Under the pieces are notes generated by a model. The model had not been told where the DNA came from. It worked only from the letters and a program-made list of their open reading frames with translations, and ran no database searches. From the NCBI GenBank assembly GCA_903864375.1, contig CAIPFS010000716.1, positions 1 to 6,011 on the forward strand: a stretch of DNA of 6,011 bases. The letters are read 5' to 3'. Shown piece after piece: positions 1 through 6,011 of this stretch. The position numbers and the translations under genes are program-made. Each line of letters starts with the position of its first letter. Positions within the stretch are counted from its first letter, which is position 1. Source of the stretch: an uncultured Verrucomicrobiota bacterium (lineage in GTDB: Bacteria > Verrucomicrobiota > Verrucomicrobiia > Limisphaerales > UBA9464).

Positions 1-31
1 CCTGTATCGCGCACCATTCCAAGCTCCGGCA

Positions 32-823
32 GTGCCTACTCCCATCCTCGCGATCGCCAACCAGAAGGGCGGTGTTGGAAAAACCACGACAGCAGTCAAC
101 CTCAGTGCCTGTCTCGCCCTCCGCGGCATCCGGGTTCTTCTGGTCGATCTGGACGCCCAAGCCAACGCCACCAGCGGTCTTGGGCTGGAAAAACTCGAAG
201 GAGGGAGCGTCTACCGACCTCTCCTTGGAGAAGGGACCCTCCTCGAACGAATCCGGCCCACCTCCGTGAACAATCTTTCGATGGTTCCGAGTGAATTTGA
301 CCTTTGTGGGGCCGAAATTGAGCTGGCCCGAACCGAGGACTACTTGAACGGCCTCAAGCGGGCCCTGATTCCGGTTCGGGATGGCGGTGACTTTGATCTC
401 ATTGTCATCGATTGCGCACCATCCCTGGGCATTCTCACCTTGAACGCCTTCGCCGTGGCCGACTATTTGATTGTTCCATTGCAATGCGAGTATTACGCCC
501 TGGAGGGCATTGCCATGGTGACGCGCATTTTACAGCAGGTTCGTGACGGAGGACTGAATCCGCACCTCGAGTTGCTGGGGGTGGTGATGACCATGTTCGA
601 CGGTCGAACCAAGCTGGCCAACACTGTTGTTGCCGAAGTCCGATCCCATTTCGGGGAGCGGGTCTTCGACACCGTGATCCCTCGGACCACCCGCCTGGCG
701 GAGGCTCCGAGCCATGGGCAACCGATCATCACGTACGACGCCTACAGCGCCGGGGCGGCGGCCTATGAGGTCCTGGCCGGTGAAGTCGCCCAGCGTCTGA
801 AAATCTCGTCGCGGGGTTCCTGA
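32..823 (+). CDS. parA: ParA/Soj-family chromosome-partitioning ATPase
   Basis: ParA/Soj ATPases bind ATP, dimerise and coat DNA non-specifically; with the ParB-parS complex they move replication origins apart in the cytoplasm. The 263-residue protein shows the deviant Walker A motif KGGVGKTT at residues 12-19 (signature Lys12, catalytic Lys17), the A' motif with Asp39 and Asp41 followed by AQANAT, and a Walker B strand LIVID ending at Asp127 followed by CAPSLG. The motif RLAEAPSHGQPI (221-232) is typical of chromosomal Soj proteins rather than MinD or plasmid ParA with an N-terminal HTH; no such HTH is present, and the length is normal. The GTG at 32 puts the first strand (ILAIANQ) at the usual distance from the N-terminus. 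However, the frame stays open to the window's left edge and no Shine-Dalgarno is visible, so an upstream start cannot be excluded. The next gene is a SNF2 helicase, not parB. Family assignment is very secure; the exact start is less so. Confidence 0.95.
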   Translation: MPTPILAIANQKGGVGKTTTAVNLSACLALRGIRVLLVDLDAQANATSGLGLEKLEGGSVYRPLLGEGTLLERIRPTSVNNLSMVPSEFDLCGAEIELARTEDYLNGLKRALIPVRDGGDFDLIVIDCAPSLGILTLNAFAVADYLIVPLQCEYYALEGIAMVTRILQQVRDGGLNPHLELLGVVMTMFDGRTKLANTVVAEVRSHFGERVFDTVIPRTTRLAEAPSHGQPIITYDAYSAGAAAYEVLAGEVAQRLKISSRGS

Positions 824-834
824 CCGGATCCGGT
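823..834. repeat. Perfect 12-bp palindrome at the parA stop codon
   Basis: ACCGGATCCGGT reads identically on both strands and begins on the last base of the parA stop codon TGA. A second, shorter palindrome, CCCATGGG, lies at 845-852 in the same 37-base gap before the SNF2 gene. Neither is followed by a T-run, so neither is a Rho-independent terminator, and neither resembles the usual parS sequence. They could be a protein-binding site or chance in GC-rich DNA. Confidence 0.4.
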
Positions 835-860
835 GACGCACAGTCCCATGGGCATCGGGG

Positions 861-3800
861 ATGTCTGACGTACAGCTCAACGATCGCTTTTTTCAGGAGA
901 CCGCCGGTTGGGAGGTGGTCAAACTGGCCCGCTTCCTCGTGGCCGAGGGCCGGGTGCTTTCCTCCAGCTGGAAGCCTCCGCTGCTGAACGGTGTGGTCCA
1001 ATCCGGGGAGACAACCTATCGCGCCGGACTGGTCATCAAGGGGTTGGCAGATGTTGAGAACCTCTGCACCTGCCGTCAGTCGCGAGAATCCGGAACCATC
1101 TGCCCCCATGCCGTGGCGGTGGGTCTGCACTGGTTGAAACCAGCCGCTCCCGCAGCGGCTTCCAAAATTTCGGAGCCGGGACGCCGCCCCGTCCCGACGC
1201 CCCCGGTCAAAGACCCGATTCGATTGAAGCGGTCTCCCGATGGAGAGTCCCTTGCCGTCCATGTGTTGTTTCCGCCGAACCTGGCCGAGGCCATCGCACG
1301 GGGAAAGGTCCAGTTGGTGCTGGAAGGGAAAACCGACCGGGGACGTTCACCGCTGAGCGCCCTCGTGAAGTCCGGATCCTATCAGTTGAGCCTGGAGGAT
1401 GAAAAACTGCTGGAGGCAGTGGAACTGCTCGCCGGGGGGGATACCCCCGGAATTCTTCAGATCACCACGCGAGACCTTATTGGGATCCTGGCGGTGATGG
1501 TGGGGCACCCCCGTTTGAGCATCGGACGCCAGCAGTCGTTACGCGTGCTCCACCAGCCGGTCACACCACCACTGAAGGCGGATCTTCAGTCCAATGGAGA
1601 GATTCGGTTGATGGCGCAGCCGATGGCCCCGGGAGATCAGCTTTTGGCGGGCGATACTGCCTGGTGGGTGCTGAAAAGCAGCAAAGAGGGGGCGACGCTG
1701 GCTCCGCTGGGATTAACCGGCCCATTCCGCGCGGTTCTGCAAAAGCCCATGACCGTCACCCGGCTTCAAATCCCGCTGTTCATCGGGCAGGAGTGGCCGC
1801 GCCTGGCGGCCGGCGGAACCGTGACAGCAAATTTCTCCCCATCCGATTTCAGTCTCGAGCCACAGGCTCCGCGGTTTCGTCTCGAGCTGACGGGGGGCAT
1901 GGCTCAATTGGACGCCCGCCTTCAGTGCATCTATGGGGCGCGGGTGTTGACCGTGGGGCAGACGGCTTCGGACGATGGGGCGTGGTTGCCGGACCCGGAA
2001 CGGTCCACCCATTATCTCACCCGGGACCCGGCTTCCGAACAGCGGGCCCTGGTTCGATTGCGGCAGGCGGGATTTCAAGGTCCGCAGTCCGATGGTCGAT
2101 GGCGGCTTCTTGGTCAGGATCGGGTGCTCAGCTATTTTGTCCGGGACCACCCCCGGTTCGAGCGGGACTGGGAGGTGACGCTGGAGGAACGGCTGGAACG
2201 GAGCACCCGGCAGAATCTGGAGCGGATTTCGCCGGAGTTCCGGGTGACGCCCAGCGGCCACAACTGGTTTGAACTTGAAGTGGCTTACACCTCGGGTTCG
2301 GGCGTCCGATTCAGCGCGGCCGAGGTTCAGCAGTTGTTGCAGGGCAACGGCACCCGACGGTTGAAAAATGGCAAAATGGCGGTCATGGACCCGGCGATGG
2401 TGGAGGAGTTTCAGCAGGCGCTCGTTGATTGTTCCCCGCAACAACAGGCCTCCGGGGAAACCAGCAAGTACCGCATCAACTCCGTTCAGGGAGGATTTCT
2501 CCAATCAACGCTGGAACAGCAGGGATTTTCGGTGCAGGCCCCGTCCGTCTGGCGCGAACGGATGAGCGGCCTCTCACGGGATGCCCCGCTCGTTTGCCCG
2601 CCGCTGGGTGAGCTGGAAAGTATTCTTCGGCCCTACCAGAGACAGGGTGTGGCCTGGATTGGTTTTCTTAGAGCCAACGGATTTGGTGGGGTCCTCGCCG
2701 ATGAAATGGGTCTGGGCAAAACACTGCAGGTCCTGGCCCACCTGGCTCAAATCCATCCCAAGGATCGGCCCGTCCCGTCCCGCCCGCCCAGCCTCGTGGT
2801 CTGTCCGACGTCGCTCGTCTTTAACTGGGTGGCCGAGGCGGCGCGGTTTGTTCCGCACCTGCGCGTGCTGGCTCTTTCGGGGCCGGGCCGCCAGTCCCAC
2901 TTCAGCCGGATTCCGGAAGTTGATTTGGTGATCACCAGTTATGCCCTGATTCGACGGGACTTGGAGCGGTATCCGCCGGTGACTTTTGATACCGTGATTC
3001 TGGATGAAGCCCAACACATCAAGAATCGCGACACCCAAAACGCCCTGGCGGTGAAAACAGTGAAGGGAAATCATCGCCTGGTTCTCAGTGGCACGCCCCT
3101 TGAAAATTCCGTTCTGGATCTCTGGAGCGTGTATGACTTTCTGATGCCGGGTTATCTGGGTTCCGCCACGGATTTCCGCGAACGCTATGAAGTGCCGATC
3201 ACCCGGGAGCGGGATACGGCGACGATGGCCCGACTGTCGCGCCGGATTCGTCCCTTCCTCCTCCGGCGACTGAAACGCGACGTGGTTCGGGAACTGCCGC
3301 CGAAGATCGAACAGGTGACCTATTGTGAGCTGACTCCGCCTCAGGCGGAACTTTACCAGAAGCTTTTGGAGGCCACGCGCCGGGAGGTATTGAGCGCGGT
3401 GGGCGAACAGGGGATGGCCCGAAGCCGGATGATCATGCTGACGGCGTTGTTGAGGCTGCGGCAGGTATGCTGTGATCTTCGATTGCTCGACCCGCAGGCG
3501 GGCCAATCGGAAGGGGTGGGTTCCGTGGAGCCGGGCGGAAAGTTTCAGGTATTTACTGAGCTGCTGGATGAAATCGTCGACGGAGGGCACCGGGTTTTGG
3601 TGTTCAGCCAGTTCACCTCGATGCTGGCCCTGTTGCGGGAGCATTTGGACCAGGCGGGGTTGGACTACTGTTATCTCGACGGTTCCACCCGGGATCTCGG
3701 GGCGGTGGTTCAGCGCTTTCAGGGGGACGAGCGGATTCCGGTCTTCCTGATTTCGCTCAAGGCTGGCGGACCCGGGCTCAACCTCACCGGCGCGGACACG

Positions 3801-4040
3801 GTGATTCACTTTGACCCGTGGTGGAATCCCGCCGTGGAGGATCAGGCCACCGATCGGGCTCACCGGATTGGTCAGGCCCGGGTTGTGACCAGCTACAAGC
3901 TGATCACCCGGGGAACGGTCGAGGAAAAGATACTTGCCCTCCAACAGCGCAAGCGGGAGTTGGTGGCAGCCACGCTCACGGGGGAGGAGGCCTTCACCGG
4001 CAGTCTCAACTGGGAGGAATTGCAAGAATTACTTCAGTAA
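861..4040 (+). CDS. SWIM zinc-finger SNF2-family DNA-dependent ATPase/helicase
   Basis: SNF2 proteins are superfamily 2 ATPases that translocate on double-stranded DNA and remodel or strip bound proteins; the bacterial SWIM-containing members have no settled role. In this 1059-residue protein a SWIM zinc finger (CxC...CxH: Cys69, Cys71, Cys81, His83) precedes a proline-rich linker (about 93-120). Residues about 125-440 are not recognisable to me. Residues 440-580 (WFEL at 469-472, KNGKMAVMD from 502) resemble the region that precedes the ATPase in bacterial SNF2 proteins. The ATPase core is intact: LRPYQ 589-593, motif I DEMGLGKT 614-621 (Lys620), Ia VVCPTSLV 646-653, II DEAQH 715-719, III LSGTPLENS 742-750, IV RVLVFSQF 911-918, V AGGPGLNL 968-975, VI DRAHRIGQ 998-1005. 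The C-terminus ends soon after the second RecA lobe. ATG 861 is the first start after an in-frame TGA at 834; only GGGG directly before it resembles a ribosome site. It follows parA by 37 bases. It is not RapA, which lacks SWIM and has other flanking domains. Confidence 0.95.
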   Translation: MSDVQLNDRFFQETAGWEVVKLARFLVAEGRVLSSSWKPPLLNGVVQSGETTYRAGLVIKGLADVENLCTCRQSRESGTICPHAVAVGLHWLKPAAPAAASKISEPGRRPVPTPPVKDPIRLKRSPDGESLAVHVLFPPNLAEAIARGKVQLVLEGKTDRGRSPLSALVKSGSYQLSLEDEKLLEAVELLAGGDTPGILQITTRDLIGILAVMVGHPRLSIGRQQSLRVLHQPVTPPLKADLQSNGEIRLMAQPMAPGDQLLAGDTAWWVLKSSKEGATLAPLGLTGPFRAVLQKPMTVTRLQIPLFIGQEWPRLAAGGTVTANFSPSDFSLEPQAPRFRLELTGGMAQLDARLQCIYGARVLTVGQTASDDGAWLPDPERSTHYLTRDPASEQRALVRLRQAGFQGPQSDGRWRLLGQDRVLSYFVRDHPRFERDWEVTLEERLERSTRQNLERISPEFRVTPSGHNWFELEVAYTSGSGVRFSAAEVQQLLQGNGTRRLKNGKMAVMDPAMVEEFQQALVDCSPQQQASGETSKYRINSVQGGFLQSTLEQQGFSVQAPSVWRERMSGLSRDAPLVCPPLGELESILRPYQRQGVAWIGFLRANGFGGVLADEMGLGKTLQVLAHLAQIHPKDRPVPSRPPSLVVCPTSLVFNWVAEAARFVPHLRVLALSGPGRQSHFSRIPEVDLVITSYALIRRDLERYPPVTFDTVILDEAQHIKNRDTQNALAVKTVKGNHRLVLSGTPLENSVLDLWSVYDFLMPGYLGSATDFRERYEVPITRERDTATMARLSRRIRPFLLRRLKRDVVRELPPKIEQVTYCELTPPQAELYQKLLEATRREVLSAVGEQGMARSRMIMLTALLRLRQVCCDLRLLDPQAGQSEGVGSVEPGGKFQVFTELLDEIVDGGHRVLVFSQFTSMLALLREHLDQAGLDYCYLDGSTRDLGAVVQRFQGDERIPVFLISLKAGGPGLNLTGADTVIHFDPWWNPAVEDQATDRAHRIGQARVVTSYKLITRGTVEEKILALQQRKRELVAATLTGEEAFTGSLNWEELQELLQ
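1432..1450 (+). repeat. GC-only hairpin and G7 run inside the SNF2 gene
   Basis: CCGGGGG at 1432-1438 pairs perfectly with CCCCCGG at 1444-1450 around a five-base loop, GGATA. The 5' arm is part of a run of seven G (1434-1440). It lies within codons for Ala-Gly-Gly-Asp-Thr-Pro-Gly, in the unassigned region of the protein. The reading frame is intact across it, so there is no frameshift here. It is a possible mRNA hairpin or slippage-prone tract; chance is likely in such GC-rich coding DNA. Confidence 0.4.
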
Positions 4041-4093
4041 GCAAGCTGCCTTGACGCCGGGGGCGCCTCGCAGGCACCGTCTCATCCCGGGCC
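4041..4093. other. Short GC-rich gap between SNF2 and Yip1 genes
   Basis: The 53 bases hold only a weak inverted repeat (CGCC-GGG-GGCG, 4055-4065) without a following T-run, and a CCCGGG palindrome at 4086-4091 just before the Yip1 ATG. I see no convincing terminator, promoter or Shine-Dalgarno. Read-through from the SNF2 gene into the Yip1 gene is therefore plausible. Confidence 0.35.
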
Positions 4094-4915
4094 ATGAGCA
4101 TTCCCAACCCCTCTCCCGAATCAGAAACTCCGCTGACCCCGGTCGCCGGAGCCCCTTCACTGGATGCGTCAGCGCACAACGGCGAGCCCGACATGTCGCC
4201 TGGCTTGCGGTTCCTGAACCTGTTCGTGGCACCAACGGAGCTATTTGAACACCTGGCCAGGGTGCCTGCCCGCCCGATGAACTGGATCTTGCCGCTGTTG
4301 CTGAATTGCATCGCGATCGTGGCATTCACCTTGATTTCATTTTCCAACCCCTCCGTGGTTCAGGAAACCCGGGACCTTCAATCCAGGCAGCTCGACAAAC
4401 TGGTGTCTGAGGGAAAAATCACGGCCGAGCAGCGCAATCAGCAGGTGGAGGCGATGGAAAAATTCTCCAGCGTTGTCCCCTTGATCGGGAGCATTGCCGG
4501 TGCGGTGGGCATGGTGCTGTTTGCCTTCATCACCGGGGCTGTGGTCTGGCTGGTGGCCAACAAGGCACTTCGAGTCCCCATCGATTTTGCCAAATCCATG
4601 GATATTTCCGGCGTCGTCGGGTTGATTTCGGTTCCGGGAACCCTGGTGAAGCTGGCGTTGGTGATGTTGAGGGGTAGCATCAACGTCGGGGCCAACCTGG
4701 GGATATTCTTTCCGGACGTCCCCATGGGTTCGCCCCTGGCGACCGCTCTCGCCGGCTGCGATTTCTTCATTCTTTGGACCGTGGCATTACTGGCTTTGGG
4801 CGTCGGCACGGTGACCCGTCGAGGATTCAAGACGGCTCTGCCCTGGTTTGGTGGGTTATGGCTCGGTCTGATGGTGCTGACGATCGCCTGGTCCGCGATG
4901 ACCTACTCCAAATAA
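4094..4915 (+). CDS. Yip1-family polytopic inner-membrane protein
   Basis: The 273-residue protein looks like a bacterial Yip1-domain protein; these are multi-spanning membrane proteins whose molecular role in bacteria is not established. A polar, proline-rich N-terminal tail (1-35) precedes a short conserved-looking stretch, LRFLNLFVAPTELFEHLA (38-55), of the kind that opens Yip1 domains. Five hydrophobic segments follow at about 62-84, 128-156, 171-193, 222-242 and 248-268. A charged, probably helical loop (about 90-124, rich in Gln, Glu, Lys) separates the first two. No signal peptide or catalytic motif is visible. ATG 4094 has no Shine-Dalgarno; Met34 (ATG 4193), just before the conserved stretch, is a possible alternative start. 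It lies 54 bases before a MacA/HlyD-type adaptor on the same strand, which suggests a link to that exporter, though this is inference. The membrane-protein call is very secure; the Yip1 family name is likely. Confidence 0.78.
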   Translation: MSIPNPSPESETPLTPVAGAPSLDASAHNGEPDMSPGLRFLNLFVAPTELFEHLARVPARPMNWILPLLLNCIAIVAFTLISFSNPSVVQETRDLQSRQLDKLVSEGKITAEQRNQQVEAMEKFSSVVPLIGSIAGAVGMVLFAFITGAVVWLVANKALRVPIDFAKSMDISGVVGLISVPGTLVKLALVMLRGSINVGANLGIFFPDVPMGSPLATALAGCDFFILWTVALLALGVGTVTRRGFKTALPWFGGLWLGLMVLTIAWSAMTYSK

Positions 4916-4941
4916 AATTTTCAGTTCGATGCAACAAATGA

Positions 4942-4954
4942 ACCCGATTCGGGT
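4942..4954. promoter_or_regulatory. 13-bp inverted repeat upstream of the adaptor gene
   Basis: ACCCGA-T-TCGGGT is a perfect inverted repeat with one central base, in the 54-base gap between the Yip1 and adaptor genes and 15 bases before the ATG. An AT-rich patch (about 4909-4920) lies just upstream of it. It could be a small operator or an mRNA structure near the ribosome site. No clear -35/-10 pair is visible, so a promoter is not claimed. Confidence 0.35.
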
Positions 4955-4969
4955 ATAGGTTCCGTGACG

Positions 4970-6011
4970 ATGGCCACTCCCAAAAAGAAAACCGGGCGGA
5001 AGATCGCCATTTTTGCCGTAATGCTGGTGGCCGTGGGCGGTCTCACCACCTTCGGTTACCTCAAGCAGCGCAAGCCCGTTCTGGTGGTCCAGACCGAAAA
5101 GACGGCCCGGCGTTCGTTGACCGAAATCGTGACCGCCACGGGCAAGGTTCAACCGGTGCTCCAGGTCAAGATCAGCCCGGAGGTGGCTGGCGAGATCGTC
5201 GAATTGGCGGTCAAGGAAGGGCAGGCGGTCAAGAAGGGCGATTTGTTGGTGCGGATCAAGCCCGACGCCTACATCGCCGCCCGCAATTCAGCAGACGCAA
5301 ACTACAAGTCCTCGCAAGCCAATCAGGATACTTCCAAGGCCCAGGCGGCCAAGGCCGAGGCGGAGCTGAAGCGAAACAAGGATCTTTATGAGCGGAAATT
5401 GGTCAGTGACTCCTCCTTTGATGAGACACGGACCAGCTTTGAGGTGGCCAAAGCCCAGGCTGTTGGTGCCGAACATCAGGCGGAAATGACTTTGGCCAGC
5501 TTGCGCAAAGCCGAGGAAGACCTTTCCAAGTGCACGATTTACAGTCCCATTGACGGCTTTGTCAGCCGCTTGGATTCCGAGGTGGGAGAGCGGGTGGTGG
5601 GTACCGGCATGATGGCGGGGACGGAAATCATGACCATTGCCGACTTGAACCTCATGGAAGCCCGCGTCGAGGTGAGCGAGGTGGATGTGGTGCGGGTTCA
5701 TGTTGGTCAAAAGGCCCTGCTGGAGGTGGATTCGTTCCGGGACATCAAGTTTCCCGGAGTCGTGACTCGGATTGCCAATTCCGCCAAGGCCATTGCCGCC
5801 AATACCCAGCAGGAGGCGACAAAATTTGAAGTGCGAATCCGGATTACCGACAAGGCTGCCTTTCGTCCGGGAATGAGCGTTTCATCGGATATCGAGACGG
5901 AATACAGGACCAACGTCCTGACCGTTCCCATCCAGTGCGTGACAACCCGCCTCCCGAAAAAGTCGGATGCGAATAAACTTTCCAAGGCGGAGTCAGAATC
6001 GGAGCAGGAAC
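4970..6011 (+). CDS. HlyD/MacA-type periplasmic adaptor (membrane fusion protein), 3' end cut by window
   Basis: These adaptors sit in the periplasm, anchored to the inner membrane, and join an ABC or RND exporter to a TolC-like outer-membrane channel. The 347 codons present read without a stop to the window edge. A basic start (KKKTGRK) and one hydrophobic segment (about 11-30) give an uncleaved anchor; no lipobox cysteine is seen, so it is not a lipoprotein. The two lipoyl-like halves are at about 65-100 (VKISPEVAGEIVELAVKEGQ, with KKGDLLVRI) and 187-225 (CTIYSPIDGFVSRLDSEVGE). Between them lies an Ala/Lys/Glu/Gln-rich alpha-hairpin coiled coil (about 100-186). A beta-barrel domain follows (about 227-312, ending RPGMSVSSDIET), then TVPIQCVTTR (318-327) and a charged stretch. 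ATG 4970 is preferred because it places the anchor normally; GTG 4964 is in frame two codons upstream. The layout best fits the MacA-like group, so macB-type ATPase and permease genes are expected next, outside the window. Confidence 0.92.
   Translation, partial: MATPKKKTGRKIAIFAVMLVAVGGLTTFGYLKQRKPVLVVQTEKTARRSLTEIVTATGKVQPVLQVKISPEVAGEIVELAVKEGQAVKKGDLLVRIKPDAYIAARNSADANYKSSQANQDTSKAQAAKAEAELKRNKDLYERKLVSDSSFDETRTSFEVAKAQAVGAEHQAEMTLASLRKAEEDLSKCTIYSPIDGFVSRLDSEVGERVVGTGMMAGTEIMTIADLNLMEARVEVSEVDVVRVHVGQKALLEVDSFRDIKFPGVVTRIANSAKAIAANTQQEATKFEVRIRITDKAAFRPGMSVSSDIETEYRTNVLTVPIQCVTTRLPKKSDANKLSKAESESEQE

Noticed and set aside
823..834. parS site at the parA end
   Set aside because: The palindrome does not resemble the widespread parS sequence built around CACGTG, and no parB is visible.
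1664..2272. 202-codon + strand frame overlapping the SNF2 gene in another frame
   Set aside because: It is Gly/Ala/Arg-rich with no domain and is entirely contained in a well-supported gene.
1713..2504. 263-codon open frame on the - strand inside the SNF2 gene
   Set aside because: It lies opposite the pre-ATPase region, shows no motif, and has shadow-like composition.
2574..4025. Long open frame (483 codons) on the - strand opposite the SNF2 ATPase core
   Set aside because: It is fully antisense to a region with intact conserved helicase motifs. Its translation has no recognisable domain and is rich in Arg, His, Pro and Gln, as expected of a shadow frame in GC-rich coding DNA.
4041..4093. 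Possible terminator between the SNF2 and Yip1 genes
   Set aside because: The best stem is four base pairs and no T-run follows it.
4954..4960. TATAGGT as a -10 box giving a leaderless adaptor transcript
   Set aside because: No matching -35 element lies at the right distance, and the match is too weak to call.
5288..5710. - strand open frame opposite the adaptor gene
   Set aside because: The + strand encodes a clear adaptor coiled coil and lipoyl-like domain; the antisense product is His-rich without any motif.

Overview
The window looks like an ordinary chromosomal stretch from a GC-rich Gram-negative-type bacterium. Four genes lie head to tail on the + strand, separated by only 37, 53 and 54 bases. 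The tolC-type adaptor at the right end implies an outer membrane. The gene combination (Soj-type ParA, SWIM-SNF2 helicase, Yip1-family membrane protein, MacA-like adaptor) and the lack of clear Shine-Dalgarno sequences remind me of Verrucomicrobiota or Acidobacteriota. That is a weak inference: no rRNA or other taxonomic marker is present.

Layout: (1) 32-823, a complete or nearly complete ParA/Soj chromosome-partitioning ATPase with a GTG start. (2) 824-860, a short gap holding a perfect 12-bp palindrome and an 8-bp palindrome. (3) 861-4040, a large (1059 aa) SNF2-family DNA-dependent ATPase with an N-terminal SWIM zinc finger and intact helicase motifs. (4) 4041-4093, a short GC-rich gap with no convincing terminator. 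(5) 4094-4915, a 273-aa Yip1-family polytopic membrane protein. (6) 4916-4969, a gap with a 13-bp inverted repeat. (7) 4970 to the window end, the first 347 codons of a HlyD/MacA-type periplasmic adaptor, cut off by the window edge.

Functionally there are two halves. The left half (ParA and SNF2) acts on DNA: chromosome segregation and ATP-driven remodelling of nucleoprotein. No parB follows parA, which is its usual neighbour. The right half (Yip1 and adaptor) acts at the membrane. The adaptor should work with an ABC or RND transporter and a TolC-like channel, with the transporter genes probably just beyond the right edge. Tight spacing and a common strand would allow one transcript, but co-transcription is not shown by the sequence.

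I see no mobile element, CRISPR array, tRNA, rRNA or riboswitch, and no strong sign of a wholly new system. The points most worth checking are the parA-SNF2 linkage without parB, the unassigned middle region of the SNF2 protein, the Yip1-adaptor pairing, and the small palindromes in the gaps.
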